Source: Fusobacterium sp.
GTDB lineage: Bacteria > Fusobacteriota > Fusobacteriia > Fusobacteriales > Fusobacteriaceae
Length of the DNA: 64,000 bases
Direction: 5' to 3'
Assembly: GCF_032477075.1 (NCBI RefSeq)
Contig: NZ_JAWDXO010000010.1
Location: forward strand, 1-64,000
Shown here: positions 26,876 to 35,531 of the stretch, piece after piece
Layout of the letters: every line of letters starts with the position of its first letter
Numbering within the stretch: position 1 is the stretch's first letter
The notes under the pieces: model-generated
The model's database searches: none
What the model was told of the DNA's origin: nothing
The model's input: only the letters and a program-made list of their open reading frames with translations
Translations under genes and position numbers: made by a program

Positions 26876-27838
26876 TTATTTTTCCAAAGTTATTTCTATT
26901 ACCCTCATAAAATTTTCATATGCTATTTTTCTTATATCTTCTTCTGAATATTTTCTCTTTCTCAATTCTTCTATGACATTCTGTGCATAAGAAGCGTCTT
27001 CTAAACCTTTTGGATTCATATCTTTTCCTGTTCTCCCAGTATAAAGATATTCGCAAAAATCAAATCCTAAACCTACATGTTTAATTCCTCCCAGTGATAC
27101 CATATGATCTATATGATCTACATATCTTTCTATTGTCTGTCTGTCTTTTTCTAAATCTACAAAACCTTTATATGCAACAGCACCTACTAATCCTCCACTT
27201 TCTGCAACTGCTCTAATCTGCTTATCAGTTAAATTTCTTACATGATCACAGAGACTTCTGGCATTTGAGTGAGAAGCAATTATAGGTTTATTGCTTACTT
27301 CATAAATACCCCAAAAAGTTTTTTCATTTGCATGAGATACGTCTACTATCATCCCTAGTTCATTCATTTTTTTTATTGCTGCTTTACCAGTTTTTGTTAT
27401 TCCTCTATTTTCATCTCCCTTTGCTCCTGTCCCTAGATCATTTTCTTCATTCCAAGTCAGAGATGCATGTCTAAACCCTAATTGATAAAAAGTATCCAGC
27501 CAATCTAAATTTTTCTTTATTGCTCTAAGTCCTTCTATTCCCATAAGAACATTTAGCTTTTCATTTATTATTCCTTTGTTGAAATCTCCTGAGCTTTTTA
27601 TGATATTATAAAGTTCTTCATTTTTTTGAATTTCATGCATAGTTGAATTTATCATCCACATCATTTCTCTTTCTTCATCTACTGCATTTTCATCAAGATA
27701 TGCTATGAATATTCCTCCCATAATATTTCCTGTTTTAAATCTATCAAGGTGATGTTTTTTTACAATATGTTCTTCTCCATTCTTTCTTTTTGCAGAAACA
27801 TCAAACCAAATATCTGCATGTCCATCAAATATTTTCAT
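26876..27838 (-). CDS. Membrane dipeptidase (peptidase family M19)
   Basis: 320 residues. The zinc ligands of the renal-dipeptidase family can be seen: FDGHADIWFD near the N-terminus (HxD), GIEGLRAI with the bridging Glu at about residue 120, VDVSHANE (about 170) and IIASHSNAR (about 190), then GLGFDF near residue 255. It hydrolyses dipeptides, including D-containing ones. No signal peptide, so it is cytoplasmic here. AGGGGGG precedes the ATG. Part of a unit with the 94-residue gene upstream and PhzF-like gene downstream. Confidence 0.9.
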   Translation of the reverse strand: MKIFDGHADIWFDVSAKRKNGEEHIVKKHHLDRFKTGNIMGGIFIAYLDENAVDEEREMMWMINSTMHEIQKNEELYNIIKSSGDFNKGIINEKLNVLMGIEGLRAIKKNLDWLDTFYQLGFRHASLTWNEENDLGTGAKGDENRGITKTGKAAIKKMNELGMIVDVSHANEKTFWGIYEVSNKPIIASHSNARSLCDHVRNLTDKQIRAVAESGGLVGAVAYKGFVDLEKDRQTIERYVDHIDHMVSLGGIKHVGLGFDFCEYLYTGRTGKDMNPKGLEDASYAQNVIEELRKRKYSEEDIRKIAYENFMRVIEITLEK

Positions 27839-27869
27839 TTTTTATCCCCCCTTGTTTCTAAATTTATTT

Positions 27870-28154
27870 TTAAAAAAATATTATTTCAGCTTCAGCTTCA
27901 TACCAAGGTCCTTCTTCATCTTCTCCTTCAGTTATAAAAAATTCTATTTGAACATCTTCTAAAGTCATTCCTACAGAATGTAACTCTTCATCTTTATAAA
28001 ATTCTATTTTTTTATATTTAGTATTTTCTAATCTTTCAGCTATATCTTCTCTCATTTCCACTAATTCTAATAAATCTTCTTCTAAATTATATCCTAATTT
28101 TTGAAATTCTTTTGATAGAGTTCCTATTCTTTTTATTAATTTTTCTGATATCAT
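27870..28154 (-). CDS. Small acidic protein of unknown function
   Basis: 94 residues, strongly acidic. The N-terminal half is helical (ISEKLIKRIGTLSKEFQKLGYNLEEDLLELVEMREDIAERL), the C-terminal half beta-rich (VQIEFFITEGEDEEGPWYEAEAEIIFF). No recognised domain, signal peptide or membrane span. It starts 8 bases after the mini-ORF at 28163-28309 (GGGGG at the overlap) and is followed after 31 bases by the dipeptidase, so it belongs to that operon. Confidence 0.75.
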   Translation of the reverse strand: MISEKLIKRIGTLSKEFQKLGYNLEEDLLELVEMREDIAERLENTKYKKIEFYKDEELHSVGMTLEDVQIEFFITEGEDEEGPWYEAEAEIIFF

Positions 28155-28162
28155 TATTCCCC

Positions 28163-28309
28163 CTATTTAAATTTAAAAATCATTTTTATTTTTTTTATTC
28201 TTTTTATTACTCCAAGAGCAAACTTTATTTTTATTATTTCAAATGGTATTTTATTTAAAGCTTTCTCCATTTGAATTTCTATTTCTTTTTCAGTCAAGAC
28301 TTTTTTCAA
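28163..28309 (-). CDS. 48-residue basic mini-ORF, TTG start (candidate)
   Basis: TTG at 28309 with GGGAG six bases upstream; 48 codons to TAG at 28163. Sequence is Lys/Ile-rich with an amphipathic N-terminal helix (KKVLTEKEIEIQMEKALNKI) and a basic tail. Its stop sits against the ribosome site of the next gene. No family recognised. The packing favours a real gene; the AT-rich composition means chance cannot be excluded. Confidence 0.4.
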   Translation of the reverse strand: MKKVLTEKEIEIQMEKALNKIPFEIIKIKFALGVIKRIKKIKMIFKFK

Positions 28310-28520
28310 TAGTTTCTCCCTTCATCCAAGTATTTGATTTTTCTTTGTTTTTAGTACTTTATATATTATACCTCATATTGTACAACTTTGAAATATTTAA
28401 TATAGAAAATTATTTTGTTTTATAAATAGAAATTCAATGTAATATGTGATATAATCAATAAGGAAAAGTTGTATATCTGTGAAAATATTTTTGTTTTTTT
28501 CCCTTCCTAATTTATAAATA

Positions 28521-28728
28521 TAAAAAAGTAGATCACACAATTCACTGTCAAGATATAACAGTGTTTATGAAATAAAAGATGACTCTGCAATAAAAGTTTA
28601 TAGAAGAAAAGCTGCCACTTATGATGACATTGAATCTATATTTAGTAGAAAAAAGAATATACCTGTATTGAAATATCATTTACAGACAAAAGCTTTTTTT
28701 CTGCCCAAACTGTGGTAAAAAACTTTAA
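28521..28728 (+). pseudogene. Remnant of a zinc-ribbon protein gene (no start, frameshift)
   Basis: A coding-like frame of about 57 codons (RYNSVYEIKDDSAIKVYRRK then ATYDDIESIFSRKKNIPVL) begins right after a stop and has no start codon or ribosome site. In a run of seven Ts at 28694-28700 the frame shifts by one; the other frame then reads AFFCPNCGKKL and a stop at 28726-28728, a typical C-terminal zinc-ribbon ending. Removing one T restores a continuous protein end. This points to a decayed gene whose 5' part is lost. Confidence 0.6.
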
Positions 28729-28752
28729 TATTGATTTATTGGAGGTATTATT

Positions 28753-29376
28753 TTGGATTTAACATTTTTCAAAGGAATGATTACTGGTCTTATTTTATCA
28801 CTTCCTTTTGGTCCAGTAGGAATTTATTGTATGGAAAAAACTTTGGTAGAGGGACAAAAAGAGGGTTATGTATCTTCTCTTGGAATGGTCACTGTAGATG
28901 TTATCTATGGTTTGACAGCACTGCTCTTTATCAGTAAAATAGATGACTTTATTATAAAATATGAGTGTTTCCTTGAAATTAGTATTAGTATTTTCTTGCT
29001 TGTTGTTGGTTTAAAAAAAATGAGTAGAAAAATCAAAGTAAAAAAAATAGAGCTTAGCCCTGCTGGAATTATTCAGAATTATTTCACTACATTTTTTGTT
29101 GCTTTAGCAAATGTTTCAAGTATCTTTACTATAATAGTTATCTTCACTACTTTGAGGATATTTGAGTCTGAAGGACATTTAGTTCCTTTTCAAGTTGCTT
29201 GTGGGATATTTTTAGGAGGAGCTTCTGAATGGTTCTTCACTACTTTTCTTCTTTCTCATTGGAGAAGGACAATCACTGAAGAAAATCTAATTAAAATATC
29301 AAGAATATCAGGTGGCCTTATATTTATATTTGGAATAATTACTTTATTCCATTCTTTTAACAAAATTTTCTTTTAA
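28753..29376 (+). CDS. LysE/RhtB-family amino-acid exporter
   Basis: 207 residues starting at TTG 28753 with TTGGAGG nine bases upstream. Six hydrophobic segments; the N-terminal GMITGLILSLPFGPVGIYCMEKTL is the LysE-family signature region. It probably exports an amino acid or related compound across the inner membrane; the substrate cannot be inferred, although a lysine-fermenting cell makes lysine export a natural question. mnmA follows after 31 bases. Confidence 0.8.
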   Translation: MDLTFFKGMITGLILSLPFGPVGIYCMEKTLVEGQKEGYVSSLGMVTVDVIYGLTALLFISKIDDFIIKYECFLEISISIFLLVVGLKKMSRKIKVKKIELSPAGIIQNYFTTFFVALANVSSIFTIIVIFTTLRIFESEGHLVPFQVACGIFLGGASEWFFTTFLLSHWRRTITEENLIKISRISGGLIFIFGIITLFHSFNKIFF

Positions 29377-29407
29377 ATATTAATTTACAATAATAAAGGT
29401 GGTTTTC

Positions 29408-30487
29408 ATGAATATAATAAATGATGAATTTTCAAAATATCTCACATACAATGAAAATAATAAAAATATAACAATAGCTGTTGCTATGAGTGGTGGAGTT
29501 GACAGTTCTACTGTTGCTTACTTATTAAAAAAACAAGGTTACAATGTCTTTGGAGTCACAATGAAAACTTGTAAACCTGAAGATTCTGATGCTAAAAAAG
29601 TGTGTGAGGATTTAGGGATTTCACACTATATTTTAGATGTAACTAAAGAATTTAAAGAAAAAGTGATGGATTATTTTGTGAATGAATATCTTAATGGTAA
29701 AACTCCAAATCCGTGTATGGTATGTAACAAACATATAAAATTAGGATCGCTTATAGATTTTGTACGTTCTAAAGGTGCAGATTTTATGGCAACTGGTCAT
29801 TATACTCAAATGAAAGATGGTATTCTTTCTATGGGGAATGATCCCAATAAAGATCAAGTATATTTTCTTTCTCAAATGAAAAAAGATAATTTAAAATATC
29901 TTAAATTTCCTATTGGTAATCTTGAAAAACCAAAAGTTAGAGAATTAGCTCAACTTCTTGAAGTAAGGGTGTATGCTAAAAAAGATTCTCAAGAAATATG
30001 CTTTGTTGAAGATGGAAAACTTAAGGAATTTCTAATGGAAATGAGCAAAGGAAAAGCTGGAAAACCAGGAGATATAATTGATACAAATGGAAAAGTACTT
30101 GGTAAACATAATGGACTTTCTTTTTATACAATTGGTCAAAGAAAAGGCTTAGGAATAGCTCAAGAAAATCCTCTTTATGTTATTGAATTAGACAGCAAAA
30201 AAAATTGTATAGTAGTAGGTCCAAATGAAATGCTTTTTAAAAACAACCTTGTTGCTGATAATATCAATCTTATATCTCTTAATAATATAGAAGAACTAGA
30301 TAATATGGAATGCTGGGCAAAAACACGTTCAAGAGATCAACTTCATAAATGCAGACTTGAAGTCCTTTCTAATGGAAACATTAAAGTAAATTTCATAGAA
30401 AATCAAGTAAGAGCTGTAACTCCAGGACAAGGAGTAGTTTTTTATGATAAAGACCACAAAGTCCTTGGAAGTGGGTTTATAATATAA
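29408..30487 (+). CDS. mnmA: tRNA-specific 2-thiouridylase
   Basis: 359 residues from the ATG at 29408 (AAAGGTGG five bases before it). PP-loop SGGVDSS at residues 28-34, catalytic Cys in VCNKHIK (C106) and second Cys in SQEICFVED (about 196), with the conserved ATGHYTQ and NKDQVYFLSQM between them. It thiolates U34 of Glu, Gln and Lys tRNAs. The N-terminus is extended by about 20 residues compared with the E. coli form. The order lysE-like, mnmA, EFR1 on one strand suggests a shared transcript. Confidence 0.95.
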   Translation: MNIINDEFSKYLTYNENNKNITIAVAMSGGVDSSTVAYLLKKQGYNVFGVTMKTCKPEDSDAKKVCEDLGISHYILDVTKEFKEKVMDYFVNEYLNGKTPNPCMVCNKHIKLGSLIDFVRSKGADFMATGHYTQMKDGILSMGNDPNKDQVYFLSQMKKDNLKYLKFPIGNLEKPKVRELAQLLEVRVYAKKDSQEICFVEDGKLKEFLMEMSKGKAGKPGDIIDTNGKVLGKHNGLSFYTIGQRKGLGIAQENPLYVIELDSKKNCIVVGPNEMLFKNNLVADNINLISLNNIEELDNMECWAKTRSRDQLHKCRLEVLSNGNIKVNFIENQVRAVTPGQGVVFYDKDHKVLGSGFII

Positions 30488-30513
30488 AATACATAATTTA
30501 GGAGGAAATGCTT

Positions 30514-31290
30514 ATGATTATTAAAAATGTTCATCTATTTTATTTCAGTCCTACTTATACTACTAAAAAAACTGCAAAAGCTATTGCTGAAGGTTTAGGA
30601 GCTGGCTTTACAGAACATGATCTTACTTTTTCATTTGAGAGTGAAGAAGAATTTTTCCTTCAGAAAGATGAGATCGCCATTGTAGGGATTCCTGTTTATG
30701 CTGGAAGAACTCCTGTTATTACAAGAAATATGTTAAAAAAGATACATGGAAATGATAGTTTAGCTGTGGCTGTAGCAGTTTATGGAAACAGAGATTACGA
30801 TGATGCCTTACTTGAACTAAAAGATATTCTGTCAGAGAATGGATTCTCAGTTATTGCTGGTGGAGCATTTATTGGAGAACATTCTTACACTAGAAAAGTA
30901 GGTACTAAAAGACCTGATGATGAAGATATTGCAAAGGCTACAGCTTTTGGGAAAGAAATCAGAAAAAAAATAGATACTGACACTTATGCAAAAAATATTA
31001 AAGTCAAAGGTAATTTTCCTTATAGAGAAGATATGCCAGCGAAGATATTTTCTCCTATGGCAAATAAAAATTGTATTTACTGCAGAAAATGTTATATAGT
31101 TTGTCCAGTAGGAGCAATAGACAAAAAAGATCCTGAATTGGTAGATGTTGAAAAATGTATTCATTGCTATGCTTGTGTAAAAGTTTGTACATTTAATGGA
31201 AGAGAAATACCTGGTAATCCTTTAAAGGATATTATTGGATTTCTTGAAACAAAATGCAGCAAAAGAAAAGAACCTGAAATATTTATCTAA
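30514..31290 (+). CDS. EFR1-family ferrodoxin (flavodoxin domain fused to 2x[4Fe-4S])
   Basis: 258 residues from the ATG at 30514, favoured over an ATG two codons earlier that lies too close to the AGGAGG site. N-terminal flavodoxin-like FMN domain (LFYFSPTYTTKKTAKAIAEGLG), with IVGIPVYAGRTPV; C-terminal ferredoxin domain with CIYCRKCYIVCPVGAI and CIHCYACVKVCTFNGREI, two CxxCxxCxxxC-type clusters. It should shuttle electrons between FMN and ferredoxin-level carriers. Followed by a clear terminator. Confidence 0.9.
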   Translation: MIIKNVHLFYFSPTYTTKKTAKAIAEGLGAGFTEHDLTFSFESEEEFFLQKDEIAIVGIPVYAGRTPVITRNMLKKIHGNDSLAVAVAVYGNRDYDDALLELKDILSENGFSVIAGGAFIGEHSYTRKVGTKRPDDEDIAKATAFGKEIRKKIDTDTYAKNIKVKGNFPYREDMPAKIFSPMANKNCIYCRKCYIVCPVGAIDKKDPELVDVEKCIHCYACVKVCTFNGREIPGNPLKDIIGFLETKCSKRKEPEIFI

Positions 31291-31301
31291 ATTTATAACT
31301 T

Positions 31302-31334
31302 AAAACTGATCTTCCAATTGGATCAGTTTTTTTT
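31302..31334 (+). terminator. Terminator after the EFR1 gene
   Basis: AAAACTGATC (31302-31311) pairs with GATCAGTTTT (31321-31330) and runs into eight Ts. Confidence 0.92.
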
Positions 31335-31408
31335 ATAAAAATTTTAATTTAAAGAAAAAAGAAATATTCCTTCCCTTTGTAAAATAATATAGGAGAAAAT
31401 TTTTTAAT

Positions 31409-31422
31409 GTAACATATGTTAC
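31409..31422. promoter_or_regulatory. GTAAC-N4-GTTAC operator of hcp (HcpR-type)
   Basis: GTAACATATGTTAC is a perfect palindrome. This GTAAC-N4-GTTAC form matches the motif described for HcpR, a Crp/Fnr-family regulator of hybrid-cluster protein genes. Its centre lies about 41.5 bases before a predicted start if TATTAT at 31445-31450 is the -10, the usual place for a class II activator site. Confidence 0.7.
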
Positions 31423-31494
31423 TGTTTCTCTAAAAAAAATATTGTATTATTAACCTATGATGAAAATGATTTACTTTAAAAAGGAGGAATTAAA

Positions 31495-33174
31495 ATGTGT
31501 AATAAAATGTTTTGTTTTCAATGTCAGGAAACAATGAAAGGAACTGGATGTACAATAGCTGGTGTGTGTGGTAAACAGCCTGCTACTGCTTCTTTACAGG
31601 ATTTACTTATATATACTATTAAAGGGGTTGCTGTTTACAGTTCTCAATTAAGAAAAGCAGTCAATACAAATGAAATATTAAAAACTACAGATAAATATCT
31701 TATAAACTCTTTATTTATGACTATTACAAATGCAAACTTTGATAATGAAGCTATTATTGGTGAAATCAAACATGGATTAAAATTAAGAAATGATGTTAAA
31801 AATATTCTTATAAAAAATAATATTGCTCTAAATCCAAAATTTGAAAATATTCAGCTTACTGCATGGTCTTATACATCAGATGATCAATTAATAGAATTTT
31901 CTAAACATGATGATATTGGAGTTTTAAGAACTGAAAATGAAGATGTCAGATCACTAAGAGAATTATTAACTTATGGATTAAAAGGTATGGCTGCATATGC
32001 AGAGCATGCAATGAATCTCAATAAAACTAATGAAGAAATATTTACTTTTATGGAAAATGCACTTTTAGCAACTTTAGATGATACTCTTTCTGGAGATGAA
32101 TTAACTGCTTTAGTTCTTGAATGTGGATCATTTGGAGTTAAAACAATGGCACTCCTTGATGAAGCTAATACTTCAGCATTTGGAAATCCTGAAACAACAA
32201 AAGTAAATATAGGAGTAGGTAACAGACCTGGTATATTAATAAGTGGACATGATCTTAATGACTTAGAACAATTGCTTGAACAAAGTAAAGACAGTGGAGT
32301 AGATATTTATTCTCATTCTGAAATGCTCCCAGGACATTACTACCCAAAATTAAAAAAATATTCTCATTTCTTTGGTAACTATGGAAATGCATGGTGGAAA
32401 CAAAAAGAAGAATTTGAAACTTTTAATGGACCTGTTGTTTTTACTACTAACTGTATTGTTCCTCCATTAGAAAAAGCTACTTATAATGACAGAATATTCA
32501 CTACAAATGCTGCTGGATTCCCAGGCTGGAAAAGAATTCCTGTTGGAAAAGATGGTAAAAAAGATTTTTCTGAAGTAATAGCACTTGCTAAAAAATGCAA
32601 AGCTCCTACTGAAATAGAAAAAGGTGAAATCATTGGTGGTTTTGCACATAATCAAGTATTTACTCTTGCTGATAAAGTAGTAGAAGCTGTAAAATCTGGA
32701 GCTATTAAAAAATTTATAGTTATGGGTGGATGTGATGGAAGAATGCCTAACAGAAATTACTATACTGATTTTGCAAAGTCTCTTCCTAAAGATACAGTTA
32801 TTCTTACTGCTGGATGTGCAAAATATAAATATAACAAATTACCTCTTGGAGATATAAATGGTATTCCTAGAGTTCTTGATGCTGGACAATGTAATGACTC
32901 TTATTCATTAGCTGTTATAGCTTTAAAATTAAAAGAAATCTTTGGACTTGATGATATTAATAAACTTCCAATAGTTTATAATATTGCATGGTATGAACAA
33001 AAAGCTGTAATTGTACTTCTTGCTTTATTATCTCTTGGAGTAAAAAATATTCATATTGGTCCAACTCTCCCAGCATTCCTTTCTCCTAATGTTTTAAATG
33101 TATTAGTAAATATATTTGGGCTTGCAGGAATATCTGATGTAGAAAATGATTTAGTAAAATTTGGTCTTAAATAA
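31495..33174 (+). CDS. hcp: Hybrid-cluster protein (hydroxylamine reductase / NO reductase)
   Basis: 559 residues. N-terminal cluster cysteines C7, C10, C19 and C25 ([16 protein letters not shown]), then the hybrid-cluster ligands further on, including HDLNDLEQ with its His, [41 protein letters not shown] and [10 protein letters not shown]. This is the class with two small domains and the O-S-Fe hybrid cluster. It reduces nitric oxide or hydroxylamine, protecting iron-sulfur enzymes in anaerobes. AAAGGAGG precedes the ATG. It stands alone behind an HcpR-type operator; no reductase partner (hcr) is adjacent. Confidence 0.97.
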   Translation: MCNKMFCFQCQETMKGTGCTIAGVCGKQPATASLQDLLIYTIKGVAVYSSQLRKAVNTNEILKTTDKYLINSLFMTITNANFDNEAIIGEIKHGLKLRNDVKNILIKNNIALNPKFENIQLTAWSYTSDDQLIEFSKHDDIGVLRTENEDVRSLRELLTYGLKGMAAYAEHAMNLNKTNEEIFTFMENALLATLDDTLSGDELTALVLECGSFGVKTMALLDEANTSAFGNPETTKVNIGVGNRPGILISGHDLNDLEQLLEQSKDSGVDIYSHSEMLPGHYYPKLKKYSHFFGNYGNAWWKQKEEFETFNGPVVFTTNCIVPPLEKATYNDRIFTTNAAGFPGWKRIPVGKDGKKDFSEVIALAKKCKAPTEIEKGEIIGGFAHNQVFTLADKVVEAVKSGAIKKFIVMGGCDGRMPNRNYYTDFAKSLPKDTVILTAGCAKYKYNKLPLGDINGIPRVLDAGQCNDSYSLAVIALKLKEIFGLDDINKLPIVYNIAWYEQKAVIVLLALLSLGVKNIHIGPTLPAFLSPNVLNVLVNIFGLAGISDVENDLVKFGLK

Positions 33175-33516
33175 AAATTTAATGGAGCTTGAGATATGAA
33201 AAAGTTTATCTAATCAAACTGACAATAGTATCTTCTCAATATTTAGCCAAATTCATTATAGAAAATTTTAGAACTATTAATTAATATATTAAAAAAAGAC
33301 TATCTCTAGAAAGAAACACTTTTTAATATTTGATAAAAAATATAAATATAGAATGTTTTAAAAAATTATAGCTGTTTACAACTATACAATTACATCATTA
33401 TGAATGGAGTTGTGTTCAGTTAAAAATTGGCTATTAGTGAGAATATTATGCTCAGTTCACATAATATTGATTTCGTAAAAAATTCCAAATAATTTTAAAT
33501 AATTAATATTAATTTT
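33175..33516. other. Intergenic region after hcp, no gene recognised
   Basis: About 340 AT-rich bases. A 9-bp perfect inverted repeat AATATTATG-N9-CATAATATT lies at 33442-33468. No ORF with a ribosome site. The stretch 33390-33440 has somewhat coding-like triplets (MNGVVFS then stop) that might be a transposase tail, but I could not confirm it. Confidence 0.4.
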
Positions 33517-33546
33517 AAGAGTGACTTTTTTAGCCACTCTTTTATT
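33517..33546 (+). terminator. Terminator downstream of hcp
   Basis: AAGAGTG (33517-33523) pairs with CACTCTT (33535-33541), followed by TTTATT. It is the first good hairpin after hcp although about 340 bases from its stop. Confidence 0.7.
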
Positions 33547-33584
33547 ATCTTCAAAACCTAAAAATAGTTTTTTAAAATAAATGT

Positions 33585-33614
33585 TTGACATTCTTTTTAT
33601 AGATAATATATAAT
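33585..33614 (+). promoter_or_regulatory. Promoter of the flavocytochrome-like reductase gene
   Basis: TTGACA (33585-33590), 18-base spacer, TATAAT (33609-33614). Both boxes are perfect consensus. Confidence 0.8.
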
Positions 33615-33627
33615 ATAATGGTAATGG

Positions 33628-33647
33628 TATGCATCATTTTATGCATA
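33628..33647. promoter_or_regulatory. Palindrome just downstream of the reductase promoter
   Basis: TATGCAT-N6-ATGCATA, a perfect 7-bp inverted repeat beginning about 14 bases after the -10 box, at the start of the transcript. Likely a repressor site or short RNA hairpin; no regulator is encoded next to it. Confidence 0.5.
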
Positions 33648-33682
33648 AAAAACACACTATATATTTTAATGAGGGGTGAAAA

Positions 33683-35392
33683 ATGAGAAAAAAACTGTTA
33701 TGTTTACTGTCTGCTTTAACTATCATGACATTTTCTATAGCTGATGCTAAAACTATTGAAGGTGTTGGAGCAGGTTATAAAGGAGACATTAAAGTTAATG
33801 TTACTTATGAGGGAAATGAAATCAAAGGAGTAGAAATACTTAAACATGAAGAAACTGCTTTTACTAAAAAAGCTATGGAACAAGTTACTAAAGAAATTGT
33901 AGAGAATCAAAGTATAGAAGTAGATAATGTAGCTGGAGCTACTTATACTTCTGAGGGAATAAAAGAAGCTGTAGGTTCTGCTGTAGTTCAAGCTGGTATC
34001 AAGTTAGTAAGTAAAACACCTGCTAAAAAAGCTGATGTAGTTCTGACTGATATATCTACTGATATTGTTGTAGTTGGTGGTGGAGGTGCTGGACTTACTG
34101 CTGCTATTGCTGCAAAAGAAAAAGGAGTTAATGTTATCCTTTTAGAAAAAATGGCTATGTTGGGAGGAAATACTAACTATGCAACTGGTGGTATAAATGC
34201 TGCTAATACTTCTCTTCAAAAAAAATTAGGTATTGAAGATTCAGAAGAACTTTTCTACAATGATACTATGAAAGGTGGAAAAAATAAAAATAATCCTGAA
34301 CTTCTTAAAAAGATGACTGAAGAATCTAAACATATTATTGATTGGCTTATTTCAAAAGGAACTGACCTTACAGAAGTTTCTTTCTCTGGTGGTCAAAGTG
34401 TAAAAAGAATTCACAGACCAACTGGTGGTAAGGCTGTAGGACCTGTTGTAGTAGTTGCTCTTAGTGATACTGCTGATAAATTAGGTATTGAAATCAGAAC
34501 TGAAAGTGAAGTTACTAAATTAATAAAAACTGGAGATAAAGTCACTGGTGTAGAAGTTAAACATAAAGGAAAAACTTATGTTATTTCTGCTAAAGCTGTA
34601 ATTATGGCTACAGGTGGATTTGGAGCTAATCCTGCTATGATAGAGGAATATAATCCTGCTCTTAAGGGATTTGGTTCTACTAACAGTCCTGCTATTACTG
34701 GTGAAGGTATCAAAATGGTTAAAGCTGCTGGGGCTGACCTTGTTGATATGCCTGAAATTCAAACTCATCCTACTGTTGTTCATAACAATACTGCGATGAT
34801 CACTGAAAGTGTAAGAGGGGAAGGAGCAATCTTAATCAATAGAGATGGTAAAAGATTTATCAATGAACTTGAAACTAGAGATGTTGTATCTAAAGCTGAG
34901 CTTGCTCAAAAAGGTGCAAGTGCTTTCCTGGTATTTGATCAAGGTACAAGAGAAAATCTTTCTACTATAAATGGATATGTTAAACAAGGATTTGCAGTAG
35001 AAGCTCCTACTTTAGAAGAATTAGCTAAAAAAGTAGGAATAGAATCAAAAACTTTTGTTGAAACTATTAATACTTATAATGGATATGTTAAAGCTGGTGA
35101 AGATAAAGACTTTGGTAAAAAAGGACTTCCAAGAGAACTTGTAAAAGCTCCATTCTATGCTATTGAAGTATCTCCTGCTATTCACCATACTATGGGAGGA
35201 GTTCGTATCAATACTAATACTCAAGTTCTTACTCCAGAGGGAAAAATTATCCCTGGATTATATGCTGCTGGTGAAATTACTGGTGGAGTACATGGAGGAA
35301 ACAGAATTGGCGGAAATGCAGTAACTGATATCACAGTTTTTGGTAAAATAGCTGGTGAAACTGCTGCTGATTTTGTAAAAAATTCTAAATAA
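33683..35392 (+). CDS. Secreted FMN/FAD flavoprotein reductase (fumarate/urocanate reductase type)
   Basis: 569 residues. A signal peptide (MRKKLLCLLSALTIMTFSIADA) is followed by an FMN-binding domain (about residues 25-105) with DNVAGATYTS, where T87 would carry covalent FMN attached by ApbE. Then comes an FAD-binding-2 domain (about 122-565) with IVVVGGGGAGLTAAIAA, the substrate-region TGGKAVGP and GGVHGGNRIGGNAVTD near the end. No haem CxxCH motif. These proteins reduce fumarate or similar enoates in the periplasm as an electron sink. The exact acceptor is unknown. GAGGGG before the ATG. Confidence 0.88.
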   Translation: MRKKLLCLLSALTIMTFSIADAKTIEGVGAGYKGDIKVNVTYEGNEIKGVEILKHEETAFTKKAMEQVTKEIVENQSIEVDNVAGATYTSEGIKEAVGSAVVQAGIKLVSKTPAKKADVVLTDISTDIVVVGGGGAGLTAAIAAKEKGVNVILLEKMAMLGGNTNYATGGINAANTSLQKKLGIEDSEELFYNDTMKGGKNKNNPELLKKMTEESKHIIDWLISKGTDLTEVSFSGGQSVKRIHRPTGGKAVGPVVVVALSDTADKLGIEIRTESEVTKLIKTGDKVTGVEVKHKGKTYVISAKAVIMATGGFGANPAMIEEYNPALKGFGSTNSPAITGEGIKMVKAAGADLVDMPEIQTHPTVVHNNTAMITESVRGEGAILINRDGKRFINELETRDVVSKAELAQKGASAFLVFDQGTRENLSTINGYVKQGFAVEAPTLEELAKKVGIESKTFVETINTYNGYVKAGEDKDFGKKGLPRELVKAPFYAIEVSPAIHHTMGGVRINTNTQVLTPEGKIIPGLYAAGEITGGVHGGNRIGGNAVTDITVFGKIAGETAADFVKNSK

Positions 35393-35406
35393 TGAATTTT
35401 TATAAA

Positions 35407-35530
35407 ATAAAAAAAGAGATTGAAACATAAGAAACATAGATTTTTTCTAATAAAAAAGGTTTGTGATTAATCACAAACCTTTTTAATTTCTAAAATATAT
35501 CTCTACTTTTTAATCAATCTCTTTTTTTAT
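35407..35530. terminator. Nested bidirectional terminator between the reductase and clpB
   Basis: An inner perfect hairpin (AAAAAAGGTTTGTGATT / AATCACAAACCTTTTT, 35452-35485) lies inside an outer pair (AAAAAAAGAGATTGA near 35408-35422 with TCAATCTCTTTTTTT at 35514-35528). Both flanks are A/T tracts, so it can end transcription from both converging genes. Confidence 0.85.
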
Positions 35531-35531
35531 T

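Noticed and set aside
28243..28425. 60-codon plus-strand ORF in the region upstream of the LysE-family gene
   Set aside because: No ribosome site, Phe/Leu-rich low complexity, and it overlaps the better-supported minus-strand mini-ORF.
33390..33470. Possible transposase tail and MITE-like repeat after hcp
   Set aside because: Only a short coding-like stretch and a 9-bp inverted repeat; no target duplication or terminal repeats.
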